Assembly: GCA_965229005.1 (NCBI GenBank)
Contig: CBDDIP010000002.1
Span: 1,612,001 to 1,676,000 of the forward strand
Direction of reading: 5' to 3'
DNA: 64,000 bases
Origin: CBDDIP01 sp965229005
Lineage (GTDB): Bacteria; Actinomycetota; Acidimicrobiia; Acidimicrobiales; Ilumatobacteraceae
Shown: in pieces, positions 16,095 to 23,047 of the stretch
How positions within the stretch are numbered: the stretch's first letter is position 1
How the letters are laid out: the number at the start of each line of letters is the position of its first letter
Position numbers and translations under genes: made by a program
Notes under the pieces: generated by a model
Seen by the model: the letters and a program-made list of their open reading frames with translations, nothing else
Databases searched by the model: none
What the model was told of the DNA's origin: nothing

Positions 16095-17677
16095 ACCCGG
16101 AAAGCTCCACGCATCAGCGGGTGGATCCGGCAGAAGTACGTGTACGTGCCGTCCGGGAGGTCGGAGGGGATCGTCCACGTCGTGCGGTCGGCCGTCGGCG
16201 CGCCGCCCGTGCCGAGCTCACCGGAGTCGAAGATCACGTCGCCGTCGGCGAGCGGGTAGGCGATGCCAGTGCTGCGGTTGCACGGCGCCTTGCACGACGT
16301 GATGGTGTGCCAGATGCCCTTGCCGATCGGCGCGTCGAGGTTGTCGAACGTGATCGTGCCGCCGGGCTGCACCGTGGGCACCGACGCCGCCAGCGACATG
16401 TCGCCCTGGCCGTAGACGAAGTCCTCGATGTCGATCGTGCCGTCGACCGGTGCTGAGGGCGCAGCGGTCAGGTCGCGGTAGTCGTTGCCAGCGGGCTGCC
16501 CGCCGTGGTTGTCGTTCTCGGCGAGGTGGCCGTGCGTCAGCATGCCTGGACCGTCGACCGCGGTGGTGAACGGATCGTTGCTCGTGGGTGACGAGTCGGC
16601 CATCCACACGACCATGATCCCCATGCTCTCGTACCAGCTCGCCAGCGCGGTGTCGTAGGTCGCGTTGGTCGACAGCACGTCGCCGGCCTTCACGGCGACG
16701 AGCCAGTCCGGGTTGGTGGCGGTCATCGACACGTCCCACGACACGGCACCCGCCGGCTCGTAGTACTTCGCCTCCGAACGGAACAGGTGCGCAGTCTCGT
16801 CGCCGCGACGGACGGAGAGGTCCGTGTGCAGGCCGCCGGGGTGGAGGTGGCCGGCGGTGGCGATGAGCACGCCGTCGCGGTCGACGGTCCACTCGTTCTT
16901 GGCAGGCCCATCGCCGTACGGCGCCGTGGCCTGGTCGGGATACGTGAACGTGCCGTCGCTGCCGGAGCCCTTCAGCACGTCGAACACCGGGTAGCCGCTG
17001 CCGTTCTGCACGTCCATCCAGATTGGCCGCGCCGGGATGATCCCCTTCGCCGCTCCCGACGATGCCGGGATGAAGTCGATGTCGTACGTGATCCACACCT
17101 GCGTCGGCGTCGGCAGCAGGTTGTGCAACATGAAGTTGAGCACCCAGTGGTCGGTCGTCGTGTAGCGGTAGCCGAACGGCGCCGGCAGCGCGGTGATCGT
17201 CTTCTCCTCACCGGCGGCGAAGATTCGCTGCGGTAGCGGGCTGGTGCTGTCCGCGTTGCTGAAGTTGAGCCACACGCCGTGGTGGAGGTGGACCACGTCG
17301 ACGGGCGGGACGGTGCCGTCGGCGAGCCGCAGATCGGGCCGCATCGAGACGATCCAGCCGTCGACGTTCGGCTGTGGGATGTCTCTGGTGAAGTCGATGT
17401 TGTTCTGGCCGGGATCGATCGTCAGCGGACCGACCTCGAAGTGGAGGTGCTCGGCGCCCTCCCGTGTCGGCAGCGTGGCCACCGTCGTGGTCGTCGTCGA
17501 CAGGTCGACGGTCTCCTGCGGCAGCTGCGTCGGGGTCGGGCCCTCGGAAGCGACGAGGACGGACGTCGTGCTGCCGGCATCGGTTGCTGCCGGCGGGCGA
17601 GCGTCGTCGGATCCGCACGCCACGAGCGCCATGCCCGCCGCCGCCAGCACCACGATCGCCGCCTTCGTCCTGCCCAC
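16079..17677 (-). CDS. Copper-binding lipoprotein: PHM-like histidine-rich region plus C-terminal cupredoxin
   Basis: A 532-residue predicted lipoprotein (signal AIVVLAAAGMALVAC with lipobox Cys near 21), then a Ser/Thr-rich linker. Residues about 75-400 contain ordered His clusters HLHHGVW (near 129), HLHPGGLH (near 277) and HGHLAENDNHGG (near 384), reminiscent of type II copper ascorbate-dependent (PHM-like) monooxygenases. Residues about 415-532 are plastocyanin-like: GGTITFDNLD, WHTITSC (near 455) and YFCRIHPLMRGAF (near 519) provide the His-Cys-His-Met type 1 copper set. I infer an exported copper protein in which the cupredoxin feeds electrons to, or stores copper for, the N-terminal part. 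Start GTG 17677 precedes a typical signal peptide. Confidence 0.6.
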   Translation of the reverse strand: MGRTKAAIVVLAAAGMALVACGSDDARPPAATDAGSTTSVLVASEGPTPTQLPQETVDLSTTTTTVATLPTREGAEHLHFEVGPLTIDPGQNNIDFTRDIPQPNVDGWIVSMRPDLRLADGTVPPVDVVHLHHGVWLNFSNADSTSPLPQRIFAAGEEKTITALPAPFGYRYTTTDHWVLNFMLHNLLPTPTQVWITYDIDFIPASSGAAKGIIPARPIWMDVQNGSGYPVFDVLKGSGSDGTFTYPDQATAPYGDGPAKNEWTVDRDGVLIATAGHLHPGGLHTDLSVRRGDETAHLFRSEAKYYEPAGAVSWDVSMTATNPDWLVAVKAGDVLSTNATYDTALASWYESMGIMVVWMADSSPTSNDPFTTAVDGPGMLTHGHLAENDNHGGQPAGNDYRDLTAAPSAPVDGTIDIEDFVYGQGDMSLAASVPTVQPGGTITFDNLDAPIGKGIWHTITSCKAPCNRSTGIAYPLADGDVIFDSGELGTGGAPTADRTTWTIPSDLPDGTYTYFCRIHPLMRGAFRVQDAA

Positions 17678-17770
17678 GCGGCGCAGGGTACCAACACGGA
17701 GGGTGACGGCGCCTGTTGTGTTCGATCCGAACCGCCGCGATCCGGGCCGAACGTGTGATGATCTCGCCTC

Positions 17771-18439
17771 GTGGCCGCTTCCTCGTCGAACCCGATGTCC
17801 GGGTCGACTCGCCTGCTGATCGCCGCAGGGGTCGGTGCCGTGGCCGTTGCCGTGCTGTCGATCTTCATGCCCTGGCAGCTGACGGCGCTCGGCGCGTGGG
17901 ACGCAGCCGCCGTCACGCACCTGGCGCTGGTGTGGGGCAGCATCGTGCGGCGTCGTGAGCAGAGCACGCGGTCGTTGGCGACCAGCGAGGACGACAGCCG
18001 CGCCATGTCGTCGCTCATCCTGCTCTTGGCCAGCAGCGCCAGCCTGATCGGCGTCTTTCTGGGTGTCGTCAAGGCCAATCAGGAGTCCGGGTACAAGACG
18101 GCCGTGCTGACCGTCGTGGCGGTGCTGTCGGTGGTGCTCTCGTGGGCGACGGTGCACACCGTCTTCACGCTTCGCTACGCGCACCTCTACTACCGCGGCG
18201 AGCCCGGCGGCATCGACTTCAATCCCTCCACGCCCGGCGAGGATCCGCGGGACGAGCCGGACTACAGCGACTTCGCCTACCTCGCCTTCACCGTCGGGAT
18301 GACGTACCAGGTGTCCGACACGAACGTCAGCGACCGCGCCATCCGGCGCACGATCACCCGCCACGCGCTGTTGTCGTTCCTGTTCGGCACGGTGATCATC
18401 GGCGTGACGATCAACGTCATCGGCGGCTTCATCAAGTGA
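17771..18439 (+). CDS. DUF1345 family membrane protein
   Basis: A 222-residue integral membrane protein with about five hydrophobic segments (LLIAAGVGAVAVAVLSIFM, AVTHLALVWGSIV, SSLILLLASSASLIGVFLG, LTVVAVLSVVLSWATVHTVF, ALLSFLFGTVIIGVTINVI). The family core HTVFTLRYAHLYY (near 127-139) and DFAYLAFTVGMTYQVSD are characteristic of DUF1345, whose function is unknown. GTG 17771 is used; ATG at residue 9 is an alternative. It shares GTGA with trmB, so the two are coupled. The 93-base gap to the divergent lipoprotein should hold both promoters. Confidence 0.8.
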   Translation: MAASSSNPMSGSTRLLIAAGVGAVAVAVLSIFMPWQLTALGAWDAAAVTHLALVWGSIVRRREQSTRSLATSEDDSRAMSSLILLLASSASLIGVFLGVVKANQESGYKTAVLTVVAVLSVVLSWATVHTVFTLRYAHLYYRGEPGGIDFNPSTPGEDPRDEPDYSDFAYLAFTVGMTYQVSDTNVSDRAIRRTITRHALLSFLFGTVIIGVTINVIGGFIK

Positions 18440-19113
18440 CGGTCGGGGAGTCGGCGCCGTGGCCGGTGACGCGCACGTTCAAGCCGCGGCGGCGAGGCAT
18501 GTCCGAGGCGCGCACGGCGAGATACGAACCGGCGTTGGCGCGCTGGGCGCTGCCGACCGACGGGCCCGTGCTGGATCTGTCGACGGTGTTCGGCACCGAC
18601 GGTCCGTTCGTGATGGAGGTCGGGTTCGGGGGTGGCGAGAGCGTGGTCGAGCTCGCTGGTGCCCCTATGGACGCGTGCTTCATCGCCATCGACGTCTACA
18701 CGCCCGGCATCGCCACGGTGCTGGAGGCGATCGAGGCGAACGGTTGGCAGCACGTGCGCGTCGTCGATGGTGACGCGTTGGACTTCCTGCCAAGGCTGGC
18801 GAGCCAGTCGCTCGACGAGGTGCGCGTGTGGTTCCCCGATCCGTGGCCGAAGGCGCGCCAGCAGCGTCGCCGGATCATCCGGCCGGAGATCACGGGGATG
18901 ATCGTCGATCGGTTGCGCGTCGGCGGCGTGCTCCACCTCGCCACGGACATCGCCGACTACGCCGAGCAGATGGCAGCGGTGTGCGACGGCGAGCCGCGCC
19001 TCACGGGTGGCGAGATCGAACGCCCGGCGTGGCGACCACTGACGCGCTACGAGCAGCGCGGCATCGAGGCCGGACGCGACGTGGTCGACCTCGTCTACCG
19101 ACGTATCACCTGA
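18436..19113 (+). CDS. trmB: tRNA (guanine46-N7)-methyltransferase
   Basis: TrmB makes m7G46 in tRNA variable loops. The 225-residue protein has the family opening RTFKPRRRGMSEARTARYE, SAM motif EVGFGGGESVVELA (near 57), VVDGDALDFL (near 110) and the signature VRVWFPDPWPKARQQRRR (near 129). GTG 18436 overlaps the DUF1345 stop by four bases. Its end is 18 bases from the convergent sulfatase end. Confidence 0.93.
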   Translation: MTVGESAPWPVTRTFKPRRRGMSEARTARYEPALARWALPTDGPVLDLSTVFGTDGPFVMEVGFGGGESVVELAGAPMDACFIAIDVYTPGIATVLEAIEANGWQHVRVVDGDALDFLPRLASQSLDEVRVWFPDPWPKARQQRRRIIRPEITGMIVDRLRVGGVLHLATDIADYAEQMAAVCDGEPRLTGGEIERPAWRPLTRYEQRGIEAGRDVVDLVYRRIT

Positions 19114-19131
19114 GGCCCTCCGCGCAGCCCG

Positions 19132-20592
19132 TCAGGCGGGCACGGGGTCCGGCCAGCGGCCGATGCCACCGTCGCGCAGCAGCATCCCGGTGAGCTGCCG
19201 GTCGGTGTGCTGCGAGCGCCACACGAGCATCGCCTGCGCGTCGGGGAGCACGATGGCCGGGTCGGTGATCTCGGTCTGCCACGTCGGGTCGGTGGCGAGG
19301 TCGAAGCACCGCCAGCTGCCGTCACCGAACTGGACGTAGGCGCGTTCGTCGGAGCGCAGCACGGCCAGGTTCATCCGCTCGAGTCGTCGGTCCCACGGCC
19401 ACGGGTGCTCGCCGCGAGGGATCAGGACGTCACGCCAGTCCCACTCGTAGTGGGCCGCATCCCGCCAGCGCGGAGGTGCGTCGCCACGCAGGAACGGCGT
19501 CAACGGCATGCCGTCGCACTGACCGGGGACCGGGACGCCCATCGCCTCGCACAACGTGGGCATGATGTCGACGTTCTCGGTGAAGCGATCGACGGTCGAG
19601 CCGTACGCCTGCGGGAGGCGTGGATCGCGGACGATGCCGAGGATGTGGTAGCTCGACTCGTAGAAGCCGAGCTTCTGCACGAAGCCTTGATCGCAGAGCT
19701 GCTCGGCGTGGTCGGCGGTGACGACGATGACCGTGTTGTCCCACTGACCCGTGTCGCTCAGGTGCTGCCACACCCGGCCGAGCTGCGCGTCGACCTCGCT
19801 GATCATGCCGAAGTACTGCGACTGCAGCTGAGCCATGGCCTCCGGATCGGTCGGCGCCTGCACGATCGGCACCTGGAGCATCTGCTGCACGAGCGGGTGG
19901 CGGTTGGCGGGGATCGGCAACGGCGGCGGGCAATCGGCGGGGTCGTACATCGCCGAGAACTCGCCGGCCGCGCTGTAGGGCGGATGTGGGCGGATGTACG
20001 AGGCGTGCGCGAACCACGGGCCGTCCTGGGCGTCGATCCAGTCGAGGAGGTGGTCGGTGAGGAACGTGGACACCGAGTGCTCGGCCGGGCGTTCGTGCTC
20101 GGTGGCGAGTGCGACGTCGGGGTCGTCGAGGTCGTAGCCGAGCGATCGCAGCCAGGCCATCCATGGCGCGTGGCGTTCGTCGAGGTCGAGCGCCAGGTCG
20201 AAGCCGGGCAGCACGCCTTCCCAGTGCGACAGCCGAGGATCGTCCGGGTCGGTGACGATGCGCGGGTCGACGCCCTGATCGGTGTAGCCGAACAGGGCGG
20301 GGGCGTACCCGGCGCGTCGCGCAGCTCGCGCGACGTTGTCGAAGCGCTCGTCGAGCGGCGTGCCGTTGGCGACGACGCGGTTGTTCATCTGATAGGTGCC
20401 GGTGTACAGCGCGGCGCGCCCGGGAGCACAGGGTGCGGCTTGCGAGTAGTGGCGGGTGAGGCGCACGCCGGCGGCGGCGAGCGCGTCGAGGTTCGGCGTG
20501 CGCACCAGCGGGTGGCCGGCGCACGACAGGCAGTCGGCGCGGAACTGGTCGAGCGTGATGAACAGGACGTTCGGCCGGCTCGCTGTCGTCAT
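19132..20592 (-). CDS. Sulfatase / alkaline phosphatase-superfamily hydrolase (Cys-type)
   Basis: A 486-residue cytosolic hydrolase (no signal peptide). The activation motif CAPGR at residues 55-59 (C-x-P-x-R) marks the Cys that formylglycine-generating enzyme converts to formylglycine. NVLFITLDQFRADC supplies metal Asp residues and TADHAEQLCDQG (near 296) the second metal set. HPPY and HASYIRPH line the active site. The lack of export and the C-terminal WDWRDVLIPRG suggest the phosphonate monoester hydrolase/choline-sulfatase side of the family, but the substrate is unknown. No maturase gene is in the window. Confidence 0.85.
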   Translation of the reverse strand: MTTASRPNVLFITLDQFRADCLSCAGHPLVRTPNLDALAAAGVRLTRHYSQAAPCAPGRAALYTGTYQMNNRVVANGTPLDERFDNVARAARRAGYAPALFGYTDQGVDPRIVTDPDDPRLSHWEGVLPGFDLALDLDERHAPWMAWLRSLGYDLDDPDVALATEHERPAEHSVSTFLTDHLLDWIDAQDGPWFAHASYIRPHPPYSAAGEFSAMYDPADCPPPLPIPANRHPLVQQMLQVPIVQAPTDPEAMAQLQSQYFGMISEVDAQLGRVWQHLSDTGQWDNTVIVVTADHAEQLCDQGFVQKLGFYESSYHILGIVRDPRLPQAYGSTVDRFTENVDIMPTLCEAMGVPVPGQCDGMPLTPFLRGDAPPRWRDAAHYEWDWRDVLIPRGEHPWPWDRRLERMNLAVLRSDERAYVQFGDGSWRCFDLATDPTWQTEITDPAIVLPDAQAMLVWRSQHTDRQLTGMLLRDGGIGRWPDPVPA

Positions 20593-20622
20593 GCCCGCAT
20601 CCTGCCACCTGGCCGGGTCATG

Positions 20623-21474
20623 TCACTCGGCGAACGTCGGCTGGCGGGCGTTCATCGAAGGAAGGAATTGGTGCGGAGGCGGGTCAGTGACGAGGTCGGG
20701 TCGGGCTTCGACGATCGCCTGCGCCAACCGCGGCGCGAGGCCGGCGGCGGGGCAGCGATGTGGGCCGGCGCCGAACGCGAGCTCGGGCTCGCCGAGGGCC
20801 GCGGTGGCGAGCACGACGAGGACGGGCTCGGGACGGAACCGGCGCGTGTTGTGCACCGGAGCGAGGCCCCCGTGGAGGATCAGCGAGCCGATGAGCGCGG
20901 CGCACGCATCATGTGCTTGGAACAGGAGCCCTGCTCGGTTGGCGGCGACGTCGTCATCGGGACAGCCGGCCGTGAGCGCAACCGCGGCGGCCGACGCCGC
21001 AGCTTCGGTCGTGGCGTCGACACCGGGCGCGAAGGCCGCAGCGAGTGCTCGCGCATGGTGGGTGACGGGACCGTCGAAGCCGAGGGCAGCTGCCAGCGCG
21101 TCGACCGGAACCGCCCGCATCAGCTCGTCCAGGTCGCCGACCTCGCTCGCCCGGCGGTGTGCGTCGACGAGCAGCGCTTCCACGTCGATCGCCGCGAGCA
21201 AGCCGTCGACGATCGCCCGCAGTCCGACGTGTCGCTCGCCGTCGTTCATGCGCGCCAGCCGGCCGAACAGGCGTCCGGCGGGTGTGCCGACGAGGTGCGG
21301 TGGCACCGGCTGATCGGGCGGACGGACGAGCGCTGACGGATCGTTCAGGACGCGCCGGACCGCGGGAGCGGACGCGGCGATCCCGTCGACGTCCGCGAGC
21401 GACGCGTAGAACGCGTGCGGGCAACGGTGGGTGACGGCCGCGATCGCGTCCACGGGTTCCGCAGGATCTGCCAT
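20623..21474 (-). CDS. Miniature cytochrome P450-like heme-thiolate protein
   Basis: A 283-residue P450-like protein, against about 400 for bacterial P450s. The Cys-ligand loop FGAGPHRCPAAGLA (near 234-247, Cys about 240) matches FxxGxHxCxG/A. A C-helix-like MNDGERHVGLRAIV and I-helix-like LLFQAHDACAALIG are present. Between I-helix and Cys loop only about 45 residues remain and no ExxR K-helix motif can be found, a segment nearly invariant in true P450s. It may be a reduced heme-binding or degenerate P450. Start ATG 21474. Divergent from the ArsR-type regulator 64 bases away, which may control it. Confidence 0.62.
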   Translation of the reverse strand: MADPAEPVDAIAAVTHRCPHAFYASLADVDGIAASAPAVRRVLNDPSALVRPPDQPVPPHLVGTPAGRLFGRLARMNDGERHVGLRAIVDGLLAAIDVEALLVDAHRRASEVGDLDELMRAVPVDALAAALGFDGPVTHHARALAAAFAPGVDATTEAAASAAAVALTAGCPDDDVAANRAGLLFQAHDACAALIGSLILHGGLAPVHNTRRFRPEPVLVVLATAALGEPELAFGAGPHRCPAAGLAPRLAQAIVEARPDLVTDPPPHQFLPSMNARQPTFAE

Positions 21475-21538
21475 GCCGCAGTGTTACCGCAGCACGGTTC
21501 GGTGCGCGGCGAAACGAGCCGTGGGTACGGTTCGAGTC

Positions 21539-22258
21539 GTGTCCGACGCCGACGTCTCCGTGGTCGCCCGGCTGATCGCCGAGCCGACGCGTGCGGCGAT
21601 GCTCACCGCCCTGCTCGACGGGCGAGCGCTGACCGCCGGAGAGCTCGCCCGCCTGGCCGGTGTCGGCGCGCCGACGGCCAGCGAGCACCTGTCGCGGATG
21701 CTGGACGGTGGGCTGCTGTCGATGGTTGGCCAGGGACGGCACCGGTACTTCCGACTGGCCGGGCCGGAGGTGGCCCACCTGCTCGAGTCGTTGGCGGTGA
21801 TCAGCCCACCGAAGCCGTCGGGCACGTTGCGGACGTCGGCCGCAGCTCGGGCGCTTGGGCCGGCACGGCTCTGCTACGACCACCTTGCCGGCATCCTCGG
21901 CGTGGCAGTGCGCGATCGGTTGGTAGCGATCGATGGCGTTCGGTTGGGAGCCGATGGCATCGACCTGTTGCCGGCGGGGGAGACCTGGTTCGCCGAGCGA
22001 GGCGTCGACGTCGACGCGGCACGGCAGCAGCGCCGCCCTCTGCTGCGCGGGTGCATGGACTGGACCGAGCGCCGCGAGCACCTCGCCGGTGCGCTGCCGG
22101 CAGCGTTCGCGAAGGTCTGCCTCGAACGCGAGTGGGTGCGCCGCCGGGCGGCAGGGGAGCGCGGGCTGAACATCACCGATGCCGGCCGCATTGCGCTCGG
22201 ACTCGACCGACGCGCCGATTCCGCAACCTCGCCGCGCCAGTCGCAACCGAGTTGCTGA
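21539..22258 (+). CDS. ArsR-family winged-helix transcriptional regulator
   Basis: A 239-residue regulator. Residues about 8-75 form an ArsR winged helix (ARLIAEPTRAAMLTALLDG, ELARLAGVGAPTASEHLSRM as recognition helix, GRHRYFRLAG as wing). The C-terminal half (LGPARLCYDHLAGILGVAV, CMDWTERREHLAGALPAA, ITDAGRIALGL) belongs to the longer ArsR variants with a sensing domain. No CxC metal site is seen, so metal sensing is unlikely. The start is GTG 21539. It is divergent from the mini-P450 gene and probably regulates it. The gene ends in a strong hairpin. Confidence 0.82.
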   Translation: MSDADVSVVARLIAEPTRAAMLTALLDGRALTAGELARLAGVGAPTASEHLSRMLDGGLLSMVGQGRHRYFRLAGPEVAHLLESLAVISPPKPSGTLRTSAAARALGPARLCYDHLAGILGVAVRDRLVAIDGVRLGADGIDLLPAGETWFAERGVDVDAARQQRRPLLRGCMDWTERREHLAGALPAAFAKVCLEREWVRRRAAGERGLNITDAGRIALGLDRRADSATSPRQSQPSC

Positions 22259-22289
22259 ACGCCCGTGAGGGGCGCTCAGCGACTCGGTT
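22245..22289. terminator. Long stem-loop at the end of the ArsR gene
   Basis: AACCGAGTTGCTGAACGCCC pairs with the segment ending CAGCGACTCGGTT around a GTGA loop, about 20 bp with one G-U pair and one mismatch. It begins inside the last codons of the regulator and lies before the membrane-protein gene on the same strand. There is no U-tract. It shares its skeleton with the doubled palindromes at 10598. Confidence 0.7.
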
Positions 22290-22315
22290 CCGACCTGTCG
22301 GATAGCTTCCACGGG

Positions 22316-23047
22316 GTGGGCGAGCGGACCGATGTCGACGCGGGAGCGACCGTGGTCGTCCCAGCTCGGCCCGGACCGCTCGTGCGGCTCGACCAGCTAG
22401 GTCGGAACCGCGACGAGGTCGACGAGATCCTCGACGAGGTGTTCGGCCAGCCCGACGAACGTGGGCCGAGCGCCGCCGACGCAGTGCTGCTCGCCGGTGG
22501 CGGCGCAGCGATCGTCGCCGGTCAGGTCGCCGACCTGCCGGGGGCGGTGACGGTGATCGGCGCGTGCGCGGTCGCGTTCGGAGCGATCCTGCCGATCCGT
22601 TCGCTGTGGCGGCGCAGTGCCGCGCGTCGACGGGCAGCGCGAGTGCGGGCCGCGATCGGTGACGGCACCATCGTGCGCACGTCCAACCCGGTGGTGCAGC
22701 GGCTGATCGCTGCGCACGATCGTGTTGTGGAGCAGAGCGCAACGCTGGCGCACGTGCCCTCGCGGCGGGTGGCCGACGTCGCGCATGCGGCGATGCTCGA
22801 GGTGGCAACGCTGCTCGGGGGACGTTCTCCGGTGGTGCCGGAGGAGGTTGGCTACGTGGTCGCCCGCGTCGACGCGCTCGACGCGCTGGCGGCGACGATC
22901 ACCGACCCGCGCGTCGGCGACGGCGAGCCTGATCAGCGTCGAGCACTCGTCGAAGCGCGACAGGAGATCGACCACCTGGCCGGCACGTCGTCGCTCATCA
23001 GTGCGGCAGCGCTCCAGCGCGACCTTCTCGGCAGTGATGACGGCTGA
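22316..23047 (+). CDS. Predicted membrane protein upstream of the 11-residue-repeat protein
   Basis: I do not recognise this 243-residue protein. After an acidic N-terminal 50 residues, a hydrophobic region (about 55-98, including AADAVLLAGGGAAIVAG and AVTVIGACAVAFGAILPI) looks like one or two membrane segments, followed by a basic patch (WRRSAARRRAARVRAAI), then a mostly helical soluble tail. That tail includes VPSRRVADVAHAAMLEVATLLG and DALDALAATITDPRVG. GTG 22316 lies just past the preceding hairpin; ATG 22265 would place the start inside it. Its end overlaps the repeat-protein start by 11 bases, so the two are probably translated together and may form a membrane complex. Confidence 0.6.
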   Translation: MGERTDVDAGATVVVPARPGPLVRLDQLGRNRDEVDEILDEVFGQPDERGPSAADAVLLAGGGAAIVAGQVADLPGAVTVIGACAVAFGAILPIRSLWRRSAARRRAARVRAAIGDGTIVRTSNPVVQRLIAAHDRVVEQSATLAHVPSRRVADVAHAAMLEVATLLGGRSPVVPEEVGYVVARVDALDALAATITDPRVGDGEPDQRRALVEARQEIDHLAGTSSLISAAALQRDLLGSDDG

